A DNA stretch of 32,177 nucleotides from Pseudomonadota bacterium (GCA_021783435.1 JAJXUC010000025.1:1-32177), one strand, 5' to 3'. Shown: positions 1 to 7,942, numbered from the stretch's first letter. Notes: generated by a model not told the origin, from the letters alone. Numbers and translations: made by a program.

Positions 1-1097
1 GGAAGGCCACGCCGGGCCTGGTCCCCGTCAAGCATGAGCCGCCCCCGTGGCTGACGGGGCAGATTGTCCGGCGCGCCGAGTTCGGAAGTCGCTACGACCC
101 GCTCGTGCTGGCCGTTGAACACGAAGCCCTGCGTCGCAGCAAGCTCACCAAGCTGAGCGTGGCCGACGGGCGCTCGCCATTTGTGCGATTTACGGAACCT
201 GACCGTGACCTTTCTCCCAGGACGCAAGCGGAGCTCGACGCGCAGAAGGCGACGACATCACGCCTGCTCTCGGCGATGGGGCTGGCTGAGATGGGGCTAA
301 TCCGTGAGTTCGATCTATGCCGCTTCACGCACGGCTTCACGCGCATGTCGACCGACCCGCTCATCGAGAAGAGCGATCAGCAGCAGCTCATGCTACCGGT
401 TCGACTGAATCTCTTCCAGCCGCTGGGCAACGGCAAGATCCCTATCTACGTCGTGACGCAGGCCAACGAGGCCATCTATGCACGGCTGAACCCGGAGCAA
501 GTCTACGAGTGGCTGCGCGCCGTCGGCGTGACCGACTTGCCGGAGTGGAACCCCGCTGGCGACCTGAAGCTCGGCGCCCACGTCCTGGAGAGCGCCACTC
601 CCTTCGGAAAGTACTTCTCGGACCTGAAGCCTGGGCCTGCCAACACCTACCGTTACGTCTACACGCTGCTGCACACCTACGCGCACACGCTCATGAAGGC
701 GGTAGCGGAGTTCTCTGGTCTGGACATGGGCAGTCTCGGGGAGTACCTGTTCCCGGCCGACCTGGCCTTCGTGGTCTACCGCAACGGAACGACGATGGAC
801 CTTGGCAACCTATCGGCGCTCTGGCGCAATTACAACACCGTGTTCCTCGAGCACTTATTGGAGCCAAGGACGTTGATGTGTGGCTCGGGCAGTCTGTGCG
901 ATGCCGACGGCGGTGCTTGCCCGAGTTGCATCGTCATCCCAGAGACCTCCTGCGTTGCTGCCAACCGACTGCTGTCGCGCTCGGCGCTCCGCGGCGAGCT
1001 CGCTCCTCGCGAGGACGAAGGGAGGCAGCAAAGCAAGCGAATCGTCGGCTATCTCGACATCACTACGTCCGAGGTGGCCTCCGGTGCTGCGAGCTGA
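1..1097 (+). CDS. drmB: DrmB-like DUF1998 domain protein, 3' part (partial)
   Basis: The reading frame is open from base 3 to a TGA at 1095-1097, so the gene begins outside the window; the GTG at 105 is only an internal codon. About 365 residues are visible. The diagnostic part is C-terminal: a His-rich helix (LLHTYAHTLMKAVAEFSG), a strand ending FVVYRNG, then a cysteine cluster with CGSGSLC, GGACPSC and PETSC before a final NRLLSRS. This is the usual end of DUF1998 proteins such as DrmB of DISARM, where the Cys residues probably bind metal. In DISARM, DrmA and DrmB form a DNA-binding complex that acts against phage DNA. The next gene is an HKD nuclease-like protein in overlap, matching a drmB-drmC end. 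The alternative is DpdJ of the 7-deazaguanine DNA modification (Dpd) system, also followed by a PLD gene. Upstream genes would decide. Confidence 0.62.
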   Translation, partial: KATPGLVPVKHEPPPWLTGQIVRRAEFGSRYDPLVLAVEHEALRRSKLTKLSVADGRSPFVRFTEPDRDLSPRTQAELDAQKATTSRLLSAMGLAEMGLIREFDLCRFTHGFTRMSTDPLIEKSDQQQLMLPVRLNLFQPLGNGKIPIYVVTQANEAIYARLNPEQVYEWLRAVGVTDLPEWNPAGDLKLGAHVLESATPFGKYFSDLKPGPANTYRYVYTLLHTYAHTLMKAVAEFSGLDMGSLGEYLFPADLAFVVYRNGTTMDLGNLSALWRNYNTVFLEHLLEPRTLMCGSGSLCDADGGACPSCIVIPETSCVAANRLLSRSALRGELAPREDEGRQQSKRIVGYLDITTSEVASGAAS

Positions 1098-1926
1098 TGA
1101 AATCTTCCTCCAGCTAGCACCTCACGTTGAGGTGTTGGAAACAGCGTTGGCGATGGCTGGTTCTGGCAAGTTACCGGGCCGATATGACGCTCGAGAGATC
1201 GCACGGCTGTCTGGCATCAGCGGGGCGCGCCTGCCTGCCGTTGTGGCGGCGCTGCAAGCCTCCGAAGTGATAGGCGCTATGGTTAGGGATGACCACGGGA
1301 TGTGGGCCGTTGCCTTGTCGCAGGATGTATCACGAGACGTCGCCTTATTGATGCGGGGAGCGCGTCTCTACCAGGAGCGTTTTCACACGGATGCGAATAC
1401 GGTGGAAGTCGTTATCTCGCGCCCTGCGGCACCAAGTCAACTTATCGCTGAGCTCGAGCGCACCCTGGAAGGACTCTGGGGTTTTGAAGAGACCGCGCTA
1501 ATGCTGGGCCAGATGGCAGCGAGCGCAACGTGCCGCTTCTCGGTCATGACGCCCTTCGTAGACGAAGATGGCGCCGAGCGCATCGTCAGTTTGCTCGAGG
1601 CGACGCGCCCTGGCGTGTCGAGGGAGCTGGTGGTCAGAGACGGGCTTCCAGCCGCACTGGCTGGCAAGGCCAGCGAGCTGAAGGCATTGGGTGTGAGCGT
1701 CTACGACTTTCGCATTCCTCGCTCCGACAGGCCCGAGAACGAGACGTTTCACGCGAAGGTAGTGCGGGTAGACGCCTCAGAGTGCTATGCCGGGTCGTCC
1801 AATATGACCAAGTGGAGCTTCGAATACTCGCTCGAGCTTGGCTTTCACGTCCGCGGTGCCGCAGCGGCGCGAGTCTCGCAGCTCCTGGACGCTGTCATGG
1901 CGGTGTCGGTTCGCGTCCCGCTTTGA
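1084..1926 (+). CDS. drmC: DrmC-like phospholipase D-family (HKD) protein
   Basis: This protein of about 280 residues carries one textbook HKD motif: H223-x-K225-x4-D230-x6-G237-S-S-N240. Such a single motif usually works as a dimer and is typical of PLD-family nucleases. The first 80 residues look like a small winged-helix region (DAREIARLSGISGARL). I place the start at GTG 1084, which overlaps the end of the upstream gene by 14 bp. The frame stays open further upstream to 880, but that part is the shadow of the upstream Cys cluster. ATG 1153 is a later alternative. The position after a DUF1998 gene fits DrmC, the accessory PLD protein of DISARM; DpdK of the Dpd system is the main alternative. 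No further defence gene follows, so this is the last gene of its operon. Confidence 0.62.
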   Translation: MLRADEIFLQLAPHVEVLETALAMAGSGKLPGRYDAREIARLSGISGARLPAVVAALQASEVIGAMVRDDHGMWAVALSQDVSRDVALLMRGARLYQERFHTDANTVEVVISRPAAPSQLIAELERTLEGLWGFEETALMLGQMAASATCRFSVMTPFVDEDGAERIVSLLEATRPGVSRELVVRDGLPAALAGKASELKALGVSVYDFRIPRSDRPENETFHAKVVRVDASECYAGSSNMTKWSFEYSLELGFHVRGAAAARVSQLLDAVMAVSVRVPL

Positions 1927-1937
1927 ATCCTGTCGTC

Positions 1938-1991
1938 TGACCTGCCCCCGCAGGCGTACCACTGTTCCCGCAAGAATCAGGGGACAGGTCA
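1938..1991. repeat. Inverted repeat downstream of the drmC-like gene
   Basis: TGACCTGCCCCC at 1938-1949 and GGGGACAGGTCA at 1980-1991 are reverse complements except at one inner position, separated by 30 bp. It lies 12 bp after the drmC-like stop. It could form a long hairpin acting as an mRNA 3' end, or be a degenerate REP/mobile-element end. There is no T-run, so it is not a standard terminator. Confidence 0.45.
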
Positions 1992-2070
1992 AGGTTCGTG
2001 GGCCTGCGTCTCTGCCTCTGCATGGGCTGCCCGCGTCGGATCAGGTGGATCCTTAGCGGCGTCAACCAGC

Positions 2071-2094
2071 GTTCGAAGCGGGCCCCCGCAACCA
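2071..2094 (+). other. tRNA-fMet 3'-end remnant, probable island attachment site
   Basis: The 24 bases begin with a T-loop-like GTTCGAA and end with GGCCCCCGCAACCA. From memory, that 14-base end equals positions 63-76 of E. coli initiator tRNA-fMet, including the A72 that is a hallmark of initiators, discriminator A73 and an encoded CCA. The sequence before it cannot form the T-stem (only two of five pairs), and no anticodon or D arm is present. It is therefore a fragment and not a gene. Tyrosine recombinases commonly integrate islands at tRNA 3' ends and leave such a copy at the distal border. The complete tRNA and the integrase would lie to the left, outside the window. Confidence 0.6.
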
Positions 2095-2146
2095 CATTGA
2101 CGAACTTGGCATTCTTGCCTCGAGCAAAAGCCTTGTTAGTTGGAAG

Positions 2147-2171
2147 GCCGGTCAATTGACCGGCTTTTTTT
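2147..2171 (+). terminator. Rho-independent terminator after the tRNA remnant
   Basis: A perfect 18-bp palindrome, GCCGGTCAATTGACCGGC, is followed directly by seven T residues. It points rightward and lies 53 bp after the tRNA-fMet-like remnant. It could be the original terminator of the tRNA gene and now also ends island transcription, protecting the convergent PAP2 gene. Confidence 0.85.
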
Positions 2172-2198
2172 ATGTCCCGGAGCACTGCCCTGCCGTGT

Positions 2199-3050
2199 TC
2201 ATTCTGTGCCCAACGCCCTAACCAGCGACGAGCGCACACCTTCTCCGGCGCACCCGGCATCCAGTTCAAATGGGCAAGCCTGAGTGTTGGAGACCCAGGA
2301 CTGCTGCATGGCGTTGCTGGCCCCAATCGAAAAACGCGCCGCGGGAGGCAAGCAGAAAGACACCATGCTCGGCATGGCGGGCGGTGACACGCTCGTCAAA
2401 TGCTCCTGCGTTGTCTGCTGGAATTGCCGTTCCAAATCGGTTCGGGTATAGGGTTTGGCATGACCGCTCAATAGGCAGGACACATCCGCGAGCACTTGCA
2501 TGGAGGGGAAGACCCGCCCGTAGCCCAGCGCCAGCGGCAGAAGCAGGATCAGCGGCAGCAGGAGGCCGGGGCGAGGCAGGCTGCGCCTTGTCTCGTGCCA
2601 ACAGGAATAAAGGAACGTCAGTGCCAGGCCGCCGCCCCACAAGGCGCCGAGCGCCACTTCGGGCGGCGTGTGCGCATCGGTGGCCAGCCGCGAGATCGCG
2701 ATCGCCAACGACAGTGCCGCGCCCAACAACGGCATGACCAACCGCCACAGTCGCCGCCGTCCGACCGACAGCAGCACGCCTATCGTGGGCCAAATCAGCA
2801 TCGACAATGCGCTATGCCCGCTCAGGCCCGTGAAATCGATCCCGGGCGGATGCAAACCCCAGCCCATGTAGGCAATCTTGGTGAGCGCCACAAGCGCGAT
2901 ATCCGCGACCAGCAAGCTCCCCCAGAACAGGGCCAGCCGCCGTGCGCCCAGCCCCATCCAGACCAGAATGACGAGGGCAAGCGGCAGCAACACCGCGGTG
3001 TCGCCGAAATCGGTGACGGAAACCCAGAAAGACGCGACGGTCATGGACAT
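2199..3050 (-). CDS. PAP2-family membrane phosphatase
   Basis: This hydrophobic protein of 283 residues has several membrane segments in its first 200 residues. The phosphatase signature is present in a slightly relaxed form: K..LHP in place of the usual K..RP, then GLSGHSALS, then SRLATDAHTPPE, with the catalytic His followed by PPE where Asp is usual. PAP2 enzymes dephosphorylate lipid pyrophosphates. Beside an exopolysaccharide locus, recycling of undecaprenyl pyrophosphate or lipid-linked intermediates is a reasonable inference. After about residue 198 comes a tail of some 85 residues with no membrane character and no recognisable family pattern, longer than usual for the family. The 3' end lies only 28 bp from the terminator at the presumed island border, so the tail may be recently acquired. 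M3 at 3044 is an alternative start; neither start has a clear ribosome binding site. Confidence 0.8.
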   Translation of the reverse strand: MSMTVASFWVSVTDFGDTAVLLPLALVILVWMGLGARRLALFWGSLLVADIALVALTKIAYMGWGLHPPGIDFTGLSGHSALSMLIWPTIGVLLSVGRRRLWRLVMPLLGAALSLAIAISRLATDAHTPPEVALGALWGGGLALTFLYSCWHETRRSLPRPGLLLPLILLLPLALGYGRVFPSMQVLADVSCLLSGHAKPYTRTDLERQFQQTTQEHLTSVSPPAMPSMVSFCLPPAARFSIGASNAMQQSWVSNTQACPFELDAGCAGEGVRSSLVRALGTE

Positions 3051-3179
3051 GCAGGCGATGATGCGCGGCTCGCGATCACCCTGCGTGGCAGGGTTTGCGC
3101 GGGCTTCCGCCCGGCAGTCCCGGCATCAAGCTCGCAACCTCTCTTGCTCTGCAGCAGCACGGCGTCGACGTTCGGGCTG

Positions 3180-4316
3180 CTAGGGCTTGCCGTAGTTCAT
3201 CGGCATGAACTGCATCTTGTCCCATGGAAAGCCCTTCAGCACATCATAAGAAGCGATATTGTCGAACAAGGCGGGGTAGGGATTTGGCAGGCCCGCGAGT
3301 TCATAGCTTGCGGGATTGACCATTCGAAGCGAAACAGCACCCGCCTTGTCCCAGACCACGAAGCCGTACTTTTGCGCCGCCTTGGCGATGATGCGGCCTA
3401 CAGGGGTGAGATTCAGTGCATCGACGTCGACACTGGGATCGAGCCGCAAGCGTATGCCCTCGGGGATGCGATCGGGCACGTCATTCGGGTTGTAGCCATC
3501 CGAGCGGCTGGCCGGCCAGGAAAACTCTTTCCAGCTCGCCGCGTTGACCAGGGCGATGCCGATGACGTGGTTGATCTGCCCCCGCGCCAGTTCCTCGGCC
3601 GAGATCTCGCCGCCGATGAAGGGCAGGCCGGTGGCGGTGGCTCCGTAGGGGTGCGGGAAGATCCCTGGGTTTTGCATCGTGTCCCGCACCCGCCCGCCCC
3701 AGCAGGCCTGCCATTCGCCGCCCACCCTGCGCGTCACCCAGAATTCCCACAGCGTGTGCGTGCTGAGGTCATAGATGGACATTTCGCTGTCGCTTCCGTT
3801 CGCCGGCGTCGCGCCTGCGGGAATCGGCACGCCCCGCCATTGCTCGACAAGTTCGTGAGGAGTCCGGCCCTTGTTCTGGCAGTCCCAGAACTTGACATTG
3901 ACCCGCTTTCTGACCGGATAGATCGGCGTGCCGTCCACCCAGGTCACCGCGTCGGATCCGCCGCTGGTCCGCACGTAATAGATCGGGCTGGCGAAGCTGG
4001 TGGTGTTGAGGTTGACGGTGCCGTAATGGTTCTTGATCTGGTCGAGCAGGTCTTGCGTGTAGATCGAAGACTTCGGATTCAGCGGCGCGTTGGCCGGAAT
4101 GGGCTGATACCAGAAGCTGCGTGGCGAGAACACATGACTGAGCGAAGTCGCCTGAATCGCCGCCCCAGTTGGAGTCCCAGCGTCGTCGCGACCCGTGACG
4201 GTGGCGGCGGCGGCCACGTTACCGCCCGCGCTCAGGGAGGAGCCGCCCTCTCCTCCGCAACCACCATTGGCCACGAACAGAACGAAAGCAATTGAAAGAC
4301 CCAAGACTTGGCGCAT
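3180..4316 (-). CDS. Uncharacterised secreted protein at the end of the EPS locus
   Basis: This protein of 378 residues starts with an export signal (MRQVLGLSIAFVLFVANGGC) and a Gly/Ala-rich linker. It could be a lipoprotein anchored at the Cys, but the lipobox is poor. I chose ATG 4316 because it begins directly at the signal peptide and has AAGGA nine bases upstream; a longer frame to 4382 adds an unlikely leader. The mature part is rich in Trp and aromatic residues. Recognisable blocks are CWGGRVRDT, GLPFIGGEISAEELARGQIN, IPEGIRLRLDP and IAKAAQKYGFVVWD. I recall similar blocks in uncharacterised secreted proteins of soil bacteria but cannot name a domain. The location after fifteen EPS genes suggests a role outside the cytoplasm acting on the polymer, for example as a lyase, hydrolase or binding protein. 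That function is inference only. Confidence 0.75.
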   Translation of the reverse strand: MRQVLGLSIAFVLFVANGGCGGEGGSSLSAGGNVAAAATVTGRDDAGTPTGAAIQATSLSHVFSPRSFWYQPIPANAPLNPKSSIYTQDLLDQIKNHYGTVNLNTTSFASPIYYVRTSGGSDAVTWVDGTPIYPVRKRVNVKFWDCQNKGRTPHELVEQWRGVPIPAGATPANGSDSEMSIYDLSTHTLWEFWVTRRVGGEWQACWGGRVRDTMQNPGIFPHPYGATATGLPFIGGEISAEELARGQINHVIGIALVNAASWKEFSWPASRSDGYNPNDVPDRIPEGIRLRLDPSVDVDALNLTPVGRIIAKAAQKYGFVVWDKAGAVSLRMVNPASYELAGLPNPYPALFDNIASYDVLKGFPWDKMQFMPMNYGKP

Positions 4317-4587
4317 GAAAAATCCTTGCAACCGCGCGCTGCATCGCTGGCTTGCCGCGTCGTTCGACGCGACGACCGCCATGACCCGGCCGGCACGGTC
4401 GTGGAAACAAGGCAGTGGAAGATCGGCATCCTACAAACCGGATCGTCATGCCTGAATAGGAATGGATGGTTTTTGGAAATGTCCTGCGTCATTCGGCTGA
4501 CAACCAGTCAATTTCTCCACGGTGACGCAAATTCACGCTTCTGGCATGGATGCCTCCTAAAAAATCCCGCCCAAACCCGCCGCACGC

Positions 4588-5397
4588 TCAGCCCGAGAGC
4601 GGCGCATGGGTCAAGGTCGCGCGGCTCAGCAGACGTCGCCACATCACGCGGGCGAGGAACCGTGGGTTACCCAGCACATACCGCCTGAACAGGCGACGCG
4701 GTTCCACCAGCAAGCGAAACAGCCATTCCATGCCCAGCCTGCGCAACACCGACGGCGCTCGGGGCATGGTGCCGGAGTAGAAGTCGAACAAGGCGCCAAC
4801 CCCGAGGCGTACCGTATCGCCGAGTTCGGCGTCATGGCGGTGGATGAACTGCTCCTGTCGGGGCACGCCCATCGCCACGAAAATCAGCCGCGCCCGCGAC
4901 TGCGCCAGGGCCTCAAGCACGGCGCCCGTCCGCGCGACGGGAAAATATCCGTCTTGGACGTAGGCCACCTTCAATCCGGGGTGCGCGGCCATCATGTTGC
5001 GCGCACAGGCCTGCGCCACACCCGGCCTGCCACCGATGAACGCCAGTTCCAGCCCAGCCTGCGCCGCCCCCGCGCACAACAGCGGAAACAAGTCGGTGCC
5101 ATTGACGTTGTCGCGCAGCGTCTCACCCGCCGCGCGGGCGGCAATCCGCATCCCGATGCCATCCGCATACAGCAGGTCGGCCGCCCGCAGAATTCCGTCA
5201 TAGACGGCATCGGAAGCGGCGACGTTGACGCAATGCGCGTTGACGAAATACACGTTGCGCCGCTGCCCCCGTGCCGCCGCGCGAAGCAGTTCGCCGGCGG
5301 CCAACGCAAGCGTCGTGTTCCGCAACGGCAGGCCGAACAGGCGCAGCGTTGCGTCTTCGGCGCGTGAAGCCTGGTGCTCCGACATGTCCGGCTTCAT
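4588..5397 (-). CDS. WecG/TagA/CpsF-family glycosyltransferase
   Basis: This enzyme of 269 residues belongs to the GT26 family, which moves a sugar, often N-acetylmannosamine (uronate), from its UDP form onto an undecaprenyl-linked acceptor on the inner membrane face. Family blocks occur in order: NAHCVNVAASD, YADGIGM with the putative catalytic Asp79, AFIGG, VAMGVPRQEQF, GVGALFDFYSG and the C-terminal membrane-targeting tail EWLFRLLVEPRRLFRRY. ATG 5397 overlaps the upstream stop in an ATGA arrangement; ATG 5385 is an alternative. A frame running further upstream to 5961 is only a shadow of the preceding glycosyltransferase. It is the last of the tightly packed EPS genes; about 270 bp without a gene follow. 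A loose hairpin plus a run of six T lies just after the stop but is too weak to call a terminator. Confidence 0.9.
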   Translation of the reverse strand: MKPDMSEHQASRAEDATLRLFGLPLRNTTLALAAGELLRAAARGQRRNVYFVNAHCVNVAASDAVYDGILRAADLLYADGIGMRIAARAAGETLRDNVNGTDLFPLLCAGAAQAGLELAFIGGRPGVAQACARNMMAAHPGLKVAYVQDGYFPVARTGAVLEALAQSRARLIFVAMGVPRQEQFIHRHDAELGDTVRLGVGALFDFYSGTMPRAPSVLRRLGMEWLFRLLVEPRRLFRRYVLGNPRFLARVMWRRLLSRATLTHAPLSG

Positions 5398-6584
5398 TTC
5401 TCGACATCCCGCGCCGAACGCACCCAGTCGCGCTCGCGCCGCAGCATGAAGCGAAGATAGACGGGCACCTTCCAAAGCACATAGAGCGGAATGCCCGTCA
5501 TCTCTGAAAGGCTCAGGACGTCCCGACCAAAGCGCGTCCATGCGCCCAGGACGGCCAAGGCGAACGCCAGGCAGGAAGCCCAGGCGATCAAGGCCGGAGT
5601 CGTCCAGCCCAGCGTCCACCAGGCGAAGGTGGACGCCAGGACTGCCGCCGTCATCGACAGGGCCAAGAGCGCAAGCGGCGGAATGCACAGATCGGCGGCC
5701 AAAGCCAGCAAGCCGACATTGGCCGTGCGCAGACCCTGCCAGAGCAGCCGCGGCGCCACGTCGACCAGCATGCCCAGATGGCCATGCTCCCAGCGCCTGC
5801 GCTGGGTCGCCACGCCGGCGGCGCTGGCCGGGAAGACGCTGGTCACCTCGGCTTGCGGCACGAACCTGGGTGCCGTGCGATGGCGCGCGAACTCGAGGCC
5901 GAGCTTGAGATCCTCGACGAGGTGTGCGTCCGCCAAATCGGCCTGTTCGATCAAGGTCCAAGGGAAGGCCATTCCGCTTCCCATGAGCTGGCAGGGCAGG
6001 CCCAGGTGAAGGTAGCCCAGGGGACGGACCAGGTTTTTGACGCGCCAGGCGAAACCGGCGATTTTGAGCTTCAGTCCGGCATCCGGCGGAAGCTCCATGC
6101 GGTAGTGCGCCTGCGCGGGAGCGCAGGTCCGCAAGGCAACGGCGGCGACGCGGCCGATCGACCCTGGGCGCACCGTGCAGTCGGCATCGACGATGACCAC
6201 CACATCCGGCGGGTCCGACGCCAGATGGCGCAGTCCAAAATCCAAGGCATAGCCCTTGCCGCGGCGCAGCGGATCATGCCGCGCAACCACCTCCGCGCCG
6301 GCCGCCCGCGCGATGGCGGCCGTGTCGTCGTCACAGTTGTCTGCCACCACCAGCAGACGGTCGATCGGGCGCAAATCCTGCCGCAGGTTCTCCACCGTGC
6401 GGCGAATGTGCAGGGCCTCGTCATGCGCAGGCACCAGCACGGCGATGCGCCCCGCCGCATCGGAGCAAGGCTGCGCCGCACGTTCCGGCAGCCAGGCGCT
6501 CAAGACCTGCAACAGCAGCAAGCCGACGGGCAGCGCCAGCGCGATGCAAGCGATCAGCAAGATGGCGTAGAGCACCGCGCTCAC
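5394..6584 (-). CDS. Membrane-anchored family 2 glycosyltransferase
   Basis: This 396-residue protein resembles processive GT2 enzymes. An N-terminal membrane segment (residues 5-30) precedes a GT-A domain with VLVPAHDEA, ADNCDDDT, the DXD-type DADC at 133-136, the acceptor-site LVEDLKLG near 222-229 and QRRRWEHG at 261-268. Two or three membrane helices follow at about 290-360. The combination of DXD, ED and QxxRW is the classic set for building beta-linked sugars, as in cellulose or chitin-type synthases and many EPS transferases. The GTG start at 6582-6584 overlaps the upstream TGA (GTGA), and the stop overlaps the next ATG (ATGA), so it is translationally coupled on both sides. The sugar cannot be read from the sequence. 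Confidence 0.9.
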   Translation of the reverse strand: MSAVLYAILLIACIALALPVGLLLLQVLSAWLPERAAQPCSDAAGRIAVLVPAHDEALHIRRTVENLRQDLRPIDRLLVVADNCDDDTAAIARAAGAEVVARHDPLRRGKGYALDFGLRHLASDPPDVVVIVDADCTVRPGSIGRVAAVALRTCAPAQAHYRMELPPDAGLKLKIAGFAWRVKNLVRPLGYLHLGLPCQLMGSGMAFPWTLIEQADLADAHLVEDLKLGLEFARHRTAPRFVPQAEVTSVFPASAAGVATQRRRWEHGHLGMLVDVAPRLLWQGLRTANVGLLALAADLCIPPLALLALSMTAAVLASTFAWWTLGWTTPALIAWASCLAFALAVLGAWTRFGRDVLSLSEMTGIPLYVLWKVPVYLRFMLRRERDWVRSARDVEK

Positions 6585-7942
6585 GGGAGCATTCTCCCGT
6601 CACTGCGCGCCAAACTTTCCAAGGGCGGTAGAGCGCGCCTTTCGGACAGCCGGTCGGTCGCGTTCATGGCGCCTGCGCCCGCGGCGTTGGCAGCCGCCTG
6701 GAACAAGTTCCCGAGCTTCTGCGCCTCCCTGTCGGCGTCGTGCCTGGACAGCACCACGGCACGGCCATGTGTCCCCATGGCCGTGAGCTGCTCCTCGCTG
6801 GCGTGCAGGCAACGCCGCATCGCCGCCGCCAGCGCAGCCGCGTCTCCCGCCGGGCACAGCCAGCCGCTGCGGCCGTCTTCCACCAGTTCAGCCATCGCCG
6901 CGACTTGCGTGGCCACGACTGGGCGCCCCAAGGCCATCGCCTCCATCACGACCACGGGCAAGCCTTCGGCGAAACTCGACAGCACCAAGGCCCGCGAGCC
7001 CAGAAGAAGCTCGCGCACTTGCATGCTTCCAATCCAGCCGGTGATCACGACGCGCCCGCCCAAGCCGTTCGCCGCGATGGCCGCCTCGATCTGCGCGCGC
7101 AATTCGCCGTCACCCGCAAGAAGCAGCGTGAAGTCTTCGCCTTCCGCCGCAAGCAAGGCGGCCGCCTCGATGAGCAACAGGTGGCCCTTCTGCTCGCTCA
7201 AGCGCCCGACGCAGACCAGCTGCCGGTTGGGATTGCATCGCACCTCGACGCCGCTGTGGAAATTCGGCTCGATGCCACAGCGCACCACCTCGACCTTGCC
7301 CCAGTGCGCGGAGCCCACCCAGCGAAACAACTGGCTTCGGCAAAACGAACTGATCGCCACGACGAAAGCGCTGTGCTCGATTTTTTCCCTGAGATGGATG
7401 CCCAGCGGTTTGTCGAACTCCTCCGGCCCATGCACCGTGAAGCTGAACCTGGGTCCGCCGAGCAGCCGCGCCAACAGCACGACCTCCGCCGAGTTGGTGC
7501 CGAAATGCGCATGCACATGCACAGCGCCCGCAGCCCGCGCCCATTGCACGAGCCGGCAAGCCTCGGCGACATAGATCCAGTGATAGGGAAGGCTGCGCTC
7601 GTTGAGCCGCGCCAGGCGAGCGGCCCAGACCAGCGCCCGCGACATGCGCGCAGGATGACGCAGCGCCATGCCGAGCAGCGGACCCAACAGGCCGCGCAGC
7701 CCATGCCGCAGCACATAGCGGGTTTGGTCCCGCTCCGCCAGATCCGCCGCATCCGCCAGCTCGGCATCCCAGCCGCGCAGCGCGATGCGCAGCACCGAAA
7801 AGCCCTGACGCTCCAGCGCCTGGATTTCGCGCCGGATGAAGGTGTGGCTGACCTTGGGGTATTGGTTGATGAAGTAGGCGATCTTCATCCCCGCATCCGC
7901 GCCGGCGGGTTGCGTTTCGGCTTGATTGGCCATGGCACGCAT
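6581..7942 (-). CDS. Family 4 glycosyltransferase
   Basis: This GT-B fold retaining transferase has up to 453 residues. It opens with MKIAYFINQYPKVSHTFIRR, the usual N-terminus for EPS GT4 enzymes. Then come HVHAHFGTN (143-150), FTVHGPEEFD (168-177), the donor-domain start VGRLSEQKG (245-253) and the E-x7-E pair Glu326/Glu334 in EGLPVVVMEAM. The annotated start at 7942 lies just after the acetyltransferase stop and adds an 18-residue disordered leader. ATG 7888, which has GGAT eight bases upstream, may be the true start. It acts in the cytoplasm, adding one sugar to the lipid-linked repeat unit. Confidence 0.9.
   Translation of the reverse strand: MRAMANQAETQPAGADAGMKIAYFINQYPKVSHTFIRREIQALERQGFSVLRIALRGWDAELADAADLAERDQTRYVLRHGLRGLLGPLLGMALRHPARMSRALVWAARLARLNERSLPYHWIYVAEACRLVQWARAAGAVHVHAHFGTNSAEVVLLARLLGGPRFSFTVHGPEEFDKPLGIHLREKIEHSAFVVAISSFCRSQLFRWVGSAHWGKVEVVRCGIEPNFHSGVEVRCNPNRQLVCVGRLSEQKGHLLLIEAAALLAAEGEDFTLLLAGDGELRAQIEAAIAANGLGGRVVITGWIGSMQVRELLLGSRALVLSSFAEGLPVVVMEAMALGRPVVATQVAAMAELVEDGRSGWLCPAGDAAALAAAMRRCLHASEEQLTAMGTHGRAVVLSRHDADREAQKLGNLFQAAANAAGAGAMNATDRLSERRALPPLESLARSDGRMLP

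Noticed and set aside
2061..2094. A complete tRNA gene
   Set aside because: Only the 3' quarter is present; the T-stem does not pair, and no anticodon or D arm can be found upstream.
1895..2326. A 143-codon minus-strand frame across the tRNA remnant
   Set aside because: It spans the terminator and the tRNA-like fragment and overlaps two genes. Spurious frames of this sort are common at tRNA attachment sites.
2496..4295. A 599-codon open frame on the + strand opposite the PAP2 and secreted-protein genes
   Set aside because: It is low complexity, rich in Arg, Gln, His and Ala, has no family motif, and lies antisense to two genes with signal peptide or phosphatase motifs. It is an effect of GC-rich codon use.
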